From assembly GCA_021789605.1 (NCBI GenBank), contig JAJYJI010000009.1, positions 1 to 53,964 on the forward strand: a stretch of DNA of 53,964 nucleotides, written 5' to 3'. Each line of letters opens with the position of its first letter. Within the stretch, counting starts at the first letter, position 1. Under the pieces are notes generated by a model. The model saw only the letters and a program-made list of their open reading frames with translations. It searched no databases and was not told where the DNA came from. A program made the translations under genes and the position numbers. The stretch is from a bacterium (lineage in GTDB: Bacteria; SZUA-79; Acidulodesulfobacterales; Acidulodesulfobacteraceae). Positions 8,539 through 17,473 of the stretch are shown piece by piece.

Positions 8539-9462
8539 ATGGATTCGTTAAAAGAAAATCAGGCGGCGTATTATCCCGGGTGCGCTTTATTAACGATAGA
8601 CAGGGCGTATAATAACAGCTCTAAATTAGTTTCAGAAAAATTGGGCATCGAACTTGTCGAGATACCGGATTATAATTGCTGCGGAATTGGCGAAATGAAA
8701 TCCAAAGGAGCAGTTTCAATGTATTTGCCGCTTAGGAATATGATGCTCGCAAAAAATAAATTAGGCTCTAAAGATTTAGTTATGGCATGTTCGGTATGTT
8801 ATCACGAGTTCAGAAGGTCTATTTCTAAAGTCAGGGAAAATCAAAAAGAGCTTGAAAGCGTTAACTCTATATTTAAAGAGGCGGGGGAATTTGAAGACGA
8901 ATTTACGCCTGACGGCGAAGCAAGGCATATATTGGAATTCCTTTATAACGAAAAGGGGGTCGAAGAAGTAAAAAAAAATACGGTTAAGCCCTTAAGAGGC
9001 CTAAAAGTTGCCCCTTATTACGGCTGTTTATATTCGAGACCTTCGATGTATACGCTTACGGATAAAAATCCAAAAATGGACAATTCCGAAAGGCCGAAGT
9101 TTATGCATGATTTTTTGGAGGCGATAGGAGCGGAAACAGTTTTTTACGGCAACGAGGTTCAATGCTGCGGCGGCAGAAATTTGGTACAGGACGAAGAAAC
9201 GTCTTTCGCCCTATGCTCGCAAACCATTTCTAAAGCAAAAAAAGCGGGAGCGGACGTTATTGCGCTCATCTGTCCTAAATGCGCAGGCGCCTTAGACGTA
9301 AACCAGCCTAAAATAGCCGAAAAATACGGGAAAGATTCAGAGCTTCCAATAGTATATTTAACCCAGTTAATGGCGCTGGCATTCGGATTTTCAAAAAAAG
9401 AAGCCGAATTCGGCGATATGCTGTCGGGCGCCCTTAAATTAATTCAGGAAAAAGGATTCTAA
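8539..9462 (+). CDS. shdrB2: sHdr complex HdrB-like subunit B2
   Basis: This is a 307-residue protein with two intact CCG domains: C15, C47-C48, C84-x-x-C87 in the first half and C163, C209-C210, C245-x-x-C248 in the second. Both noncubane cluster sites are therefore complete, unlike in B1. A strong ribosome-binding site (GGAGGG) precedes the ATG. A 164-bp AT-rich gap separates it from C2. It closes the operon: the next gene, xseA, is a housekeeping nuclease. No lipoate-binding protein (lbpA), tusA or dsrE gene follows, although these often accompany sHdr elsewhere. Confidence 0.88.
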   Translation: MDSLKENQAAYYPGCALLTIDRAYNNSSKLVSEKLGIELVEIPDYNCCGIGEMKSKGAVSMYLPLRNMMLAKNKLGSKDLVMACSVCYHEFRRSISKVRENQKELESVNSIFKEAGEFEDEFTPDGEARHILEFLYNEKGVEEVKKNTVKPLRGLKVAPYYGCLYSRPSMYTLTDKNPKMDNSERPKFMHDFLEAIGAETVFYGNEVQCCGGRNLVQDEETSFALCSQTISKAKKAGADVIALICPKCAGALDVNQPKIAEKYGKDSELPIVYLTQLMALAFGFSKKEAEFGDMLSGALKLIQEKGF

Positions 9463-9503
9463 AACCGCGTTTAAAGACGCCTTCAATTTTCCATGAATAT
9501 TCT

Positions 9504-10859
9504 ATGAGCGATAATTACGGTAAAATAGTTCTGACGGTTTCGGAATTTTCCCGCATTCTTAAGGAAGCGGTAGAAAATAATTTTTACGACGTCAGGATAA
9601 AAGGAGAGATATCGGGATTAAAGACCAGCTATTCTTCAGGGTATTACTTCGACATTAAAGACGAGTTTGCAAAATTAAAATGTATAATTTTTAAAAACGA
9701 CCTTCGCAAGTTCAGATTCGATATTAAAGAAGGCTTATCGGTAACTATATACGGGCGAATAAGCATATACGAACCGAGAGGGGAATATAATTTTATAGTA
9801 TCCGAAATGGAGCCTTACGGTTTCGGAGAGCTTTATATACTGTTTGAGCAGTTAAAAAACAAGCTAAGGCAGGAAGGTTTATTCGACGAACGCCGCAAAA
9901 GGCCTATACCGTTTTTGCCGCGGTCGATAGGAATAGTTACGTCTAGGAACGGCGCAGTTTTACACGATATGATAAAAATTATAAAGTCGAGATTCGGCAA
10001 CGCGTCAATTATTTTTGCGAACGCAAGCGTTCAGGGAAAAAATAGCGGGACGGAGATAGCAGGCGCGATAGAGCTTTTAAATTTATACAGCGAAAGCCAA
10101 AAGAAAATTGACGTAATTATAATAGGAAGAGGCGGAGGAAGCATCGAGGATTTATGGCCATTTAACGAAGAGCTCACGGCTAGGGCTGTTTATAATTCGT
10201 CTATTCCGGTAATAAGCGCGGTCGGCCACGAAACTGATTTTACTATTGCCGATTTTGTTGCTGACAGGCGCGCTTCGACGCCGTCAAATGCCGCGGAAAT
10301 GGTTGTTCCGGTAAAATTTGAACTTATAAAACAAGTAGAAACCCTAACGGGCAGAATAAGGAACGGAATATTCCATTTAATTTCTGGCAAAAAAGCGGAA
10401 TTGTACGGTCTAATTAAAAACAGGGAAAAGGTTTCTCCCAAAAGGCTTATTCAGGACAAAACCGTCCGCGCTTGCGATTTGTCCGAAAGAATGAACAAGG
10501 CCGTTAATTCAAGGATAAATATTTTAAAAGTCGGCGTTTTTCATGCAAATAAAAGACTAACTCTCAGAAGCCCTTTGAATATTTTAGAAGAACGTAAAAC
10601 CAGTATCGCATTATTGTCTCAAAGGCTTAAAAAAGCTATTGGAACAACGATATCCGGTTATAAAAACAGGCTCGGGGCCGAAAAAAAAGCTCTGAATTCT
10701 CTGAGCCCCTTTAACGTTCTTAAAAGAGGCTACGGAATAGTTTTTACCGAAGAAAAAGCGGTCGTTTCATCGGTTTTAAACGTCAAAGAAAACCAAAACA
10801 TAAAAATAACCTTAAGCGACGGCACTCTTAGCGCATTAGTCAGGGAAATAAAAATTTAA
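9504..10859 (+). CDS. xseA: Exodeoxyribonuclease VII large subunit
   Basis: This is a 451-residue protein of normal length. An N-terminal OB-fold (about 1-105, 'VRIKGEISGLK') is followed by the conserved nuclease core with 'FLPRSIGIVTSRNGAVLHD', 'IIGRGGGSIEDLWPFN' and 'AVGHETDFTIADFVADRRASTPSNAAE'. A helical C-terminal tail carries the family's final 'LKRGYGIV' motif. With XseB it degrades single-stranded DNA to oligonucleotides in the cytoplasm. No xseB gene is adjacent, so the small subunit must lie elsewhere or have escaped notice. The gene starts 41 bp after shdrB2 and converges on modC with a 4-bp gap. Confidence 0.95.
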   Translation: MSDNYGKIVLTVSEFSRILKEAVENNFYDVRIKGEISGLKTSYSSGYYFDIKDEFAKLKCIIFKNDLRKFRFDIKEGLSVTIYGRISIYEPRGEYNFIVSEMEPYGFGELYILFEQLKNKLRQEGLFDERRKRPIPFLPRSIGIVTSRNGAVLHDMIKIIKSRFGNASIIFANASVQGKNSGTEIAGAIELLNLYSESQKKIDVIIIGRGGGSIEDLWPFNEELTARAVYNSSIPVISAVGHETDFTIADFVADRRASTPSNAAEMVVPVKFELIKQVETLTGRIRNGIFHLISGKKAELYGLIKNREKVSPKRLIQDKTVRACDLSERMNKAVNSRINILKVGVFHANKRLTLRSPLNILEERKTSIALLSQRLKKAIGTTISGYKNRLGAEKKALNSLSPFNVLKRGYGIVFTEEKAVVSSVLNVKENQNIKITLSDGTLSALVREIKI

Positions 10860-10863
10860 AATC

Positions 10864-12030
10864 TTACCGGTTTTTCTTTTTTATTATGTGGATGGAAGAT
10901 TTTTTTAACGATACGTTTACGCTTTTCCCTTCAAAAATATTCATGACTTCATATGCGTGAAAAGGCATTAAGGCCTTGAATTCTAATCCCTCTTTGGAAC
11001 TAATCAGTATTTCCATCATTCGCGAAGTAAAAACGGATGAAATAATTTTTCCGGAAATGTGGTTTTCCCTGACGGGCTTTGAAGCCTGCCTGTCTTCCCT
11101 CAGTATTATTATTTCTTCCGGTCTTATTGCCAGAAAAACCTGCTCGTTTATTTCAAAATTGCCCTGATAGTCGGATTCTATTTCCGTCGATTCATCCGAT
11201 TTTCCGTTTCCGGATTCCCGTTTTTCGCTCCGGATTTTAATTTTAATTGCGTTATCTTTTTTATTTATTTCGGTTATAACGCCGCTGAATATATTTTCCG
11301 TTCCAAGAAGAAAAGCGGAATCCAAAGAAGACGGCTTTTTTAAAACGTCCTTAGGATGCCCAGAATCCTGAATTTTTCCGGCGTTTAAGATAAACATTTT
11401 ATTGGATAGATTGACGACGTCTTCTATGTCGTGCGTTACTAACAATATTGAAATTTTAAGTTCTCGGTTTACGTCTTTAATGAGCTTTCTGACTTTTGTT
11501 TTTGAAATAATATCAAGATTGGAAAACGGTTCGTCCATAAGTATAATTTCGGGGTTGACGATTAAAGCCCTTGCCAAAGAAACTCTTTGAGCCTGCCCCA
11601 TGCTTATTTCGCCGGCATACCTGTTTTCAAGCCCGGTTATTCCAAGAAGTTCCATAATTTCTTCCGGCGAATTTAATAATTTATTTTTTTGGCGGACGAT
11701 ATTATATTTTTTTTTACCGTAGCTTAGTTTTAAACCGAATTTGATATTTTCGAAGACGTTCATATGCGGAAACAGCAGGGGTTCGTCCATTATAAGGACC
11801 GTGCGCCTTTCGTACGGCTCGAGATTGTTTATATTTTTTCCTCTAAGAATAATATTTCCGCTTTCCTGTTTTATTATCCCGCAGATTATTTTTAAAAGCG
11901 TGCTTTTCCCCTCGCCTGAATATCCGAAGATAGAAGAGATTTCTCCGCTTTCTATGTCTAAATCTACGCCGTCCAAAACATTTTTATCGGAAAATTTTTT
12001 ATATATTTTTTTAATTTCTAAAAGTTTCAT
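10864..12030 (-). CDS. modC: Molybdate/tungstate ABC transporter ATPase
   Basis: This is a 388-residue ABC ATPase. The nucleotide-binding domain spans about 1-235: Walker A GYSGEGKS (36-43), signature 'ISMGQAQRVSLARAL', Walker B 'IILMDEP' and switch 'LLVTHD'. A C-terminal TOBE-type domain (about 320-385) would bind oxyanion, as in ModC. The stretch around 265-290 is a charged, low-complexity insertion. It energises uptake through ModB, whose gene ends 55 bp upstream. The likely cargo is molybdate or tungstate for molybdopterin enzymes; which one cannot be told from sequence. Confidence 0.86.
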   Translation of the reverse strand: MKLLEIKKIYKKFSDKNVLDGVDLDIESGEISSIFGYSGEGKSTLLKIICGIIKQESGNIILRGKNINNLEPYERRTVLIMDEPLLFPHMNVFENIKFGLKLSYGKKKYNIVRQKNKLLNSPEEIMELLGITGLENRYAGEISMGQAQRVSLARALIVNPEIILMDEPFSNLDIISKTKVRKLIKDVNRELKISILLVTHDIEDVVNLSNKMFILNAGKIQDSGHPKDVLKKPSSLDSAFLLGTENIFSGVITEINKKDNAIKIKIRSEKRESGNGKSDESTEIESDYQGNFEINEQVFLAIRPEEIIILREDRQASKPVRENHISGKIISSVFTSRMMEILISSKEGLEFKALMPFHAYEVMNIFEGKSVNVSLKKSSIHIIKKKNR

Positions 12031-12085
12031 TTTTATTTATTTTTTCTAGCAGATATAAAAATCTTAAGGATTAAACAGTTAATTT

Positions 12086-12883
12086 CTAATTACCGGCTTT
12101 TATTTTATAATTAAAGTATTTAAAAATCCCGAGAGAAAACAGCGATATAAGCATTAAAATGCCTGCAACGGCAATAGCGGCGGGATAATTGCCGTAACTT
12201 GTCTTAACGAAGACTTCTATGGGGGCGGTTTCTGTTATCTTAGGAATTACTCCGGAGACCATCTGCGTTGCGGCATATTCGCCGATTGACCTCGACCAGC
12301 TCATTGCAAGCCCCGCGATAATCCCGCTATACGAAAGGGGAAGTATTATTTTAAAAAGGATATCGAATGAAGAAGCGCCGAGGGTTTTGCTTAAATCGAG
12401 CATTTTTCTGTTGATAGAATCGAAAGAGGTTTTAACAATATTTACGAAAAACGGAAACGATATAATCAATTGAACTAAAACGATTCCTTTAGGAGTAAAA
12501 ACGAATTTTATTCCTTTTCCTATTAAAAATTTTCCTATCGGGTTAAGCGGACCCGTAGTAATAAGCACGGCAAAACCTATAACCAAAGGGGAAGTCGTAA
12601 GAGGCAGGGTCGAAATTAAATCTAAAAAGAAAGAAATCCGGCTTTTTTTAAACGATAATATGTAAGCAACCGGAATTCCTATTATTAAATTTATCAAAAC
12701 TACTATGAAAGATAGTTTAAAACTCAGCAATATAGAATTCCAGAGACCGGCGTCTTTTAATTCTTTAATTAACAGTTCGAAAGACGTTTGAAAAAATATG
12801 CCGGATAAAAGCAGTATGAGGGCAATAAAAAATAAAAAAGAAACAGCATAAACAAGCAAATCGAATATTCTATTTTTATTCAA
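12086..12883 (-). CDS. modB: Molybdate/tungstate ABC transporter permease
   Basis: This is a 265-residue inner-membrane permease with about six hydrophobic segments. The ModB-type EAA loop reads 'SRSIGEYAATQMVSGVIP', which contacts the ATPase. The length is slightly above the family norm of about 225-250 because of an N-terminal extension. It lies between modA and modC on the minus strand, with gaps of 161 bp to modA and 55 bp to modC. The modA-modB gap contains a weak hairpin that may modulate downstream expression. Confidence 0.88.
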   Translation of the reverse strand: MNKNRIFDLLVYAVSFLFFIALILLLSGIFFQTSFELLIKELKDAGLWNSILLSFKLSFIVVLINLIIGIPVAYILSFKKSRISFFLDLISTLPLTTSPLVIGFAVLITTGPLNPIGKFLIGKGIKFVFTPKGIVLVQLIISFPFFVNIVKTSFDSINRKMLDLSKTLGASSFDILFKIILPLSYSGIIAGLAMSWSRSIGEYAATQMVSGVIPKITETAPIEVFVKTSYGNYPAAIAVAGILMLISLFSLGIFKYFNYKIKAGN

Positions 12884-12980
12884 AATTTATTCCCGCCGTT
12901 TGTTTTTGCCGGCGCCGTTATATGCGCCTGCAACATTTATTATTTTATAACATTGCCGGAATTATTAAAATAATAAAATA

Positions 12981-13008
12981 CCCTTTTTAAGCTAACGCAA
13001 AAAAAGGG
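12981..13008 (-). terminator. Weak hairpin between modA and modB
   Basis: CCCTTTTT (12981-12988) and AAAAAGGG (13001-13008) can form an 8-bp stem with a 12-nt loop, followed on the minus strand by a T-rich tract. Only three G-C pairs are present, so at most it is a partial terminator that would lower modBC relative to modA. Confidence 0.3.
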
Positions 13009-13044
13009 CGATAAAAATAAAAGAATGGCAAAGAAACAACGGAA

Positions 13045-13875
13045 TTACTTAGAGGAGGCAGCCGGTGAAAAACCCCAGTATTTTAAAATCTTTTTTCCCT
13101 TTTTAGAAAAAAGTAGCCTTATAAAATCTTCGTCTAAAGTTTTATATTTTGAGCGGTTTAAAACGGAGGCCGTGAATTTCGCCTTGGTATTGTATTTTTT
13201 AGAGATAGGTATTATATTGATTTTAGCCCCGCTTCTCTTAAGCTCTAAAAGTTGGGATGCGTAAAGTATTCCTAAATCGGCATTTCCGCTTTTCAATACG
13301 GGCATAACCAAGGCGGCGTCGAGAAGATGGTTTGCATGTCCCGTTATTTTATTAAAAGCCCCGGGAATCGTTTTATCTATTTTCTCGAACATCTTCCATG
13401 TATAGTCTCCTGCCGGGTCGGCGTGAGGGCTTGAAGTCGCAAGCGTAACGTTAGGATCCATAAGTTTACTTATTAAATTATATTTTGTAACGCCCGAAGG
13501 GTTGCCGTATGGCGTGGCGGCGGCTAAATAATCGTATGCAAAAACTGAGTAAGAGTTTAAAAACCCCTTTCTTTTAAGCTGCCTTTGAAATTTTCCGTTT
13601 GCGGATAAAAAAATATCGCACGGCGCGCCTTCTTCGATGTCGCCCTTAAGAACGCCGGCGCCCATAAAATTATAGTCTATTTTGACGCCGGGGTGCTCTT
13701 TTTTAAAAATATTGCCAATTTCCATAACGGGTTTCGGAAGAGCGTCAGCCGCCATTATTTTAAGCGTGGCGGCATTTGCGGAAATATTTCCGTAAAGAAT
13801 CGGGATTGCGCCTAAAATTAAAAACAAGCCCGTATAAAAAATTACAGTATAATTTACTGCCGTATTTTTTTTCAT
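13045..13875 (-). CDS. modA: Periplasmic molybdate/tungstate-binding protein
   Basis: This is a 276-residue ModA-family substrate-binding protein. An N-terminal signal peptide ends near 'ANAA' before the mature start 'TLKIMAADAL'. The core has the family segments 'GAPCDIFLSAN' and 'SSPHADPAGDYTWKM', where oxyanion ligands fall. The start at 13875 is chosen because GGGAGG sits 9 nt upstream; a longer frame from 13893 would begin inside that ribosome-binding site. It delivers oxyanion to ModBC. It is the first gene of the minus-strand modABC unit. Confidence 0.88.
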   Translation of the reverse strand: MKKNTAVNYTVIFYTGLFLILGAIPILYGNISANAATLKIMAADALPKPVMEIGNIFKKEHPGVKIDYNFMGAGVLKGDIEEGAPCDIFLSANGKFQRQLKRKGFLNSYSVFAYDYLAAATPYGNPSGVTKYNLISKLMDPNVTLATSSPHADPAGDYTWKMFEKIDKTIPGAFNKITGHANHLLDAALVMPVLKSGNADLGILYASQLLELKRSGAKINIIPISKKYNTKAKFTASVLNRSKYKTLDEDFIRLLFSKKGKKILKYWGFSPAASSK

Positions 13876-14000
13876 TTTTTCTTTTCCTCCCATACATATG
13901 TTTAATGTTAATAAATATAAGCGGTCTTTTTAAATCGGAGCGTCTATATTTCATTTATTATAACTTTTAATGAATTTTAATAAAATATTCCGAATATGCT

Positions 14001-15011
14001 TTAAAACGCCGCAATGATATCTATCATACCGTAATAACCGTCCGGCCCGTTGTCTCCGTGAAGGTCTTTCAGAACGCGTCCGTCGAGCTGGAAAGCCGGA
14101 GAAAAATGGTAATCTGCGCCGAATCCGCTTATAACGTCTTTGTAGCCGTTGTTGATTAGGCCGTAGGTATTGACCGTTCCGTGCGAAGCGTTTATATAGC
14201 CGTAGTTGTCGAACTGTTTGACGTATGCCGTTTCATTGTAAATGTCGAGTTTAGGTATTATAAAATAGTTAAGGTATGCATCTAAAAAAACATTGTTCCC
14301 CGGCTCGGTATAGCTTGCCGGTTCGGAAACGTTTATCGTCGAATGTCCCTCGTTCCTGCTGTAACCTAAAGCGTAATCTAAGGCTATGGACTGATTTGAA
14401 GGCAGTTTATAGGTAAATTGACCCGCAAGGGCAGGCATAATCTGCCATTCGCCCCCGCCTAAGTTAACCGAAGAATCGGAACTCCACTGGCCCGTCGGCA
14501 CCGTAAAACTGATTTGAGGGAAGAAATTGAAGGCGAGATTTCCGTATGAATAGTTTTTGCTGTAAACTCCGTAAAAAAGCAAAATATCCCCGAGTCCGCC
14601 GCTCGAATTCGAAAAGTTGGACGGTTGGCTTGAAGTCTGGTCGGCGTTAGTGATGTTTTGTGATGCGCTTCCTACAGGCGTAACTACTTCAAAAAAGTTT
14701 GTGACGCCGAGGATGTTTTTCGTCCAGATAAATTCCGGCAGGAAAACGAATTTATCGGTCTGAGCCGGCTTGTTTTCTACCGAACCCGTGTTCGTGAAGA
14801 CAGAGCCGAACGTCTGGTAGGTTAAACCCTGAAAAGTAATGAATTTATTTGGCGGGGTAACGCCGAAAGCGGTCGGTCCTTTAAAAAAGAAGTTGTTGCC
14901 GGAACCGTCAGGTCCGGCGAAAGCGTTTTTAAAAGGCAGAAATAAATAAATGCCTAACGTAAAAATAAAAATTACGAAGACTGCGCAAAATCTGTTTCCG
15001 GTTTTTTTCAT
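14001..15011 (-). CDS. Outer-membrane beta-barrel protein, Phenol_MetA_deg/transporter-like
   Basis: This is a 336-residue exported protein. A signal peptide (about 1-32, cleavage after 'NAFA') is followed by alternating aromatic/polar strands typical of an outer-membrane barrel, ending in a C-terminal Phe. Segments such as 'GGLGDILLFYGVY', 'FFPQISFTVPTGQW' and 'VNLGGGEWQIMPALAGQ' resemble the 'putative MetA-pathway phenol degradation' family (PF13557), whose members are often just labelled transporters. AGGAGG lies 8 nt before the ATG, and a promoter lies at 15142-15170. Role is unknown; it may be an uptake pore. It is downstream-adjacent to modA on the same strand but separated by 125 bp. 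Confidence 0.7.
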   Translation of the reverse strand: MKKTGNRFCAVFVIFIFTLGIYLFLPFKNAFAGPDGSGNNFFFKGPTAFGVTPPNKFITFQGLTYQTFGSVFTNTGSVENKPAQTDKFVFLPEFIWTKNILGVTNFFEVVTPVGSASQNITNADQTSSQPSNFSNSSGGLGDILLFYGVYSKNYSYGNLAFNFFPQISFTVPTGQWSSDSSVNLGGGEWQIMPALAGQFTYKLPSNQSIALDYALGYSRNEGHSTINVSEPASYTEPGNNVFLDAYLNYFIIPKLDIYNETAYVKQFDNYGYINASHGTVNTYGLINNGYKDVISGFGADYHFSPAFQLDGRVLKDLHGDNGPDGYYGMIDIIAAF

Positions 15012-15141
15012 AGTCCATTCCTCCTGATTAATTATTTTTTTAATAGTTAATTTAATTTTTGCATTATATCTAAAATGTTATAACGATATACGAATAAAAT
15101 ATCTTAGCAGATAAAAAATATGGAAATTTTATATTGTATCT

Positions 15142-15170
15142 ATTATGATATAACGCATAATTAATTTCAA
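15142..15170 (-). promoter_or_regulatory. Putative promoter of the outer-membrane protein gene
   Basis: On the minus strand TTGAAA (15165-15170), a 17-nt spacer and CATAAT (15142-15147) are seen. This would give a leader of about 120 nt before the start codon at 15011. Confidence 0.4.
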
Positions 15171-15349
15171 CAAAAAAATACTCTCAGGAAAAATTATATG
15201 CCAGAAACTGTTTTAGTTTGTAAAAAATCTAAAATCGCTATAAACTTGTAAGTTCTGCGGGTAATGCCAAATTTTTATTCCGCAAGTATTTTAGGGCATT
15301 ATATTTTAAGCTTTTTTAAGCAAGTAATCTGTTTATTTTTATTTACGGT

Positions 15350-15389
15350 AAAATTTAAAAAAGCGCCCTGCAGCGCTTTTTTAAATTTT
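15350..15389 (-). terminator. Strong intrinsic terminator after traT
   Basis: A perfect 17-bp stem is formed by AAAATTTAAAAAAGCGC (15350-15366) and its exact complement at 15373-15389, around a 6-nt loop. Because the arms contain long A and T runs, it can act in both directions. It lies 35 bp beyond the traT stop codon. Confidence 0.8.
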
Positions 15390-15423
15390 ATAAAACGTTT
15401 TATAAAAAGCGGTTCTATCATTA

Positions 15424-16173
15424 TTAAGGAAGTAAATTTGCAATAGAGTGAGCCATCTGCTGTTTCAGTAAAGGTTCGGCGGATGCAAATACAAGGTTCA
15501 TCGCAGATGCCTGCGATACAATTCTGTCCCGGAAAATAGCCCAGTTTTTTACGCCAGCATTATAAGTAGTTATATTGCTCGCCGTACCCTGGCTTGCGTT
15601 CGTGGAACTCGTCGTGTAGGTTCCGGCCTGCCTCTGTTCAAGCTGGATATCTACAATCATTATATAGTTTTTATTCTGGAACATCGAGCCTATAATTCCT
15701 CCAGCCAATGCCCCGATGGCCCCGCCTGCTACCATAGAAGTGCCCGAATTGTATCTCGAGCCGACGAATGCTCCGCCGAAACCGCCCGCCAAAGCGCCCG
15801 CCACGGTATAGTTATTTGATTCTACGCCGATATATCGGATATTGGACATAACCATAAAGTTGGCTTCCTGAGGATTATTGGTAACCCTGTAGCCCTCGCT
15901 TATTAAAGACGAAATAAGCTCGTTCCTAAAATTAAGCCCTGTAGCCGTAGATGTATTTCTGGTGCTTACATATACGGTTTTATCCTGAGGAGATACCGGC
16001 TGGAGGAAAATACTGGAACTCATTTTAGTGCTTAATGCGACATTTCCAGACGATAATCCGCTTGCGCTGGTGCCGGGTCCGGCCGTCGTGGCGCATCCCG
16101 AAAAAACGATAACAGGCAAAAGGAGAAATAAAGCTAAAGTGATAAATTTACTCTTACGGTTCGTAAAATGCAT
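15424..16173 (-). CDS. traT: TraT-family outer-membrane lipoprotein
   Basis: This is a 249-residue lipoprotein. A basic N-terminus and hydrophobic stretch lead to a lipobox 'VFSGC' with the lipidated Cys at about 27. The mature part contains the TraT-type 'TVYVSTRNTS' region, then glycine-zipper helices ('GALAGGFGGAFVG', 'VAGGAIGALAGGIIGSMF') that probably insert in the outer membrane. AAGGAGGG precedes the ATG. TraT is best known from F-type plasmids, where it gives surface exclusion and complement resistance. No conjugation genes lie nearby, so here it is a stand-alone chromosomal copy of unknown role. Confidence 0.85.
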   Translation of the reverse strand: MHFTNRKSKFITLALFLLLPVIVFSGCATTAGPGTSASGLSSGNVALSTKMSSSIFLQPVSPQDKTVYVSTRNTSTATGLNFRNELISSLISEGYRVTNNPQEANFMVMSNIRYIGVESNNYTVAGALAGGFGGAFVGSRYNSGTSMVAGGAIGALAGGIIGSMFQNKNYIMIVDIQLEQRQAGTYTTSSTNASQGTASNITTYNAGVKNWAIFRDRIVSQASAMNLVFASAEPLLKQQMAHSIANLLP

Positions 16174-16369
16174 TTAGATAGCCCTCCTTGATTAAATTTG
16201 CTTTAATTAAAATTTATATATTTAAGTTAAAAATTAATTTTATGCATGAATTATATTTAATAACTTTGCCTGATATAATAATATATTATACAGGGTTATT
16301 AAATAAGAAATAAACGGAAAAACAATGTTAATTAAATATTTATTATGTATTACAATTGCTATTAAATTA

Positions 16370-17407
16370 TTATTTAAGATATTTGTCAATATTTTTTATC
16401 TGTCCGGCTAGATTATATGCGAACAGCGTTTTGCCGTATTTTGTAGAAATATAATATAAGTAACGGGTTTTTGCAGGATTCAACGCGGCTGTTATTGCCT
16501 TTATATCCGGATTCGCAATGGGCGTAGGCGGAAGCCCGTAATTTAAATATGTATTATAAGGAGATTTTATCTTCAGGTAAGAGCTTTCCATATCGGAATT
16601 CTGCTTGAATTTTCCGAAGTTTATTATGTATTTCTTGCAGAACATCAGGTTTTGCGAATATATTGAAGTGGAATCTATATCCAGCGGCATATTTATTTTA
16701 AGCCTGTTGTGTATAACCGAAGATATTAACGCCATAGAATTTTTATGCCTCCCCCCAGCTTCTTTAATAATTATGGATGCTATTATTAAATCGTCGTAAT
16801 TAATTTTCATATTTTTCGTTTTTATATAAAATTCATTTACCATTTCTTTAATGATATCGGCGGGGCTTGAATTAATTTTAAAAATATAGGTGTCGGGATA
16901 TAAAAAACCTTCGGCGCTTTTTGCGTCGATTTTGAGGCTTAAAAGGAATTTCTCGTCGAAACATTTTATTAAAAAAAGCCTTTTGCCCGTTATTTTATTT
17001 TTGTAAAGAATCGCTGCTATCTGAAATATGTTTAAGCCCGGAGGAATAGTCACGGAAGATTCGGCAACCCTGCCGTTTACAAATTTATAATAAATTGACG
17101 CGGGGGATTGATTTGCGGACACATAATATGTTCCGGCCTGCATATACCTTGAATAGCCGCTTATAAAACCTATGCAATAAAACATATAGGGGTTGCTTAC
17201 TAGTTTTTCGTCGTAAAGTTTATATGCCGTTTCTTTTAAGGATTCTCCTTTTAAAATGGTGATAAGCTCCGGCTTTTTATCGGTATAAGACTGCGGAGCG
17301 AAAGCGTAGAAAAGCAAGTAGCCGATAACTAAGGCGGGGATAAAAACTTTTAGATAGAAAGCTATCTTTTTAAAATGACGGTAAAGATTGTAGTCGAAAT
17401 AGCACAT
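16370..17407 (-). CDS. mltG: Endolytic murein transglycosylase MltG
   Basis: This is a 345-residue YceG/MltG-family protein. One N-terminal membrane helix (about 19-40) is followed by a LysM-like domain and the lytic domain. The catalytic-site motif reads 'ASIIIKEAGG', with the Glu in the position of E. coli E218. Later motifs 'NRLKINMPLDIDSTSIY' and 'PYNTYLNYGLPPTPIANP' are family hallmarks. It cleaves nascent glycan strands at the inner membrane and helps set glycan length. It lies 66 bp after ruvX on the same strand, the frequent mltG/ruvX neighbourhood. Confidence 0.93.
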   Translation of the reverse strand: MCYFDYNLYRHFKKIAFYLKVFIPALVIGYLLFYAFAPQSYTDKKPELITILKGESLKETAYKLYDEKLVSNPYMFYCIGFISGYSRYMQAGTYYVSANQSPASIYYKFVNGRVAESSVTIPPGLNIFQIAAILYKNKITGKRLFLIKCFDEKFLLSLKIDAKSAEGFLYPDTYIFKINSSPADIIKEMVNEFYIKTKNMKINYDDLIIASIIIKEAGGRHKNSMALISSVIHNRLKINMPLDIDSTSIYSQNLMFCKKYIINFGKFKQNSDMESSYLKIKSPYNTYLNYGLPPTPIANPDIKAITAALNPAKTRYLYYISTKYGKTLFAYNLAGQIKNIDKYLK

Positions 17408-17473
17408 CGATAATTATTTATATGTTTTATAATGTACTGATTTAATATCCTGGAGACGTTTTCTTAACGGCGT

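Larger units (their letters stand above)
15012..15423. other. 412-bp gap: promoter of the barrel gene and traT terminator
   Basis: The gap holds a promoter for the outer-membrane gene near 15142-15170 and a strong terminator at 15350-15389. The remaining about 180 bp are AT-rich with nothing recognisable. A short plus-strand frame at 15264-15446 overlaps the 3' end of traT and has no family resemblance. Confidence 0.5.

Noticed and set aside
15264-15446. Plus-strand 60-codon frame in the barrel-traT gap
   Set aside because: It runs through the strong terminator and into the 3' end of traT on the other strand, and resembles nothing.
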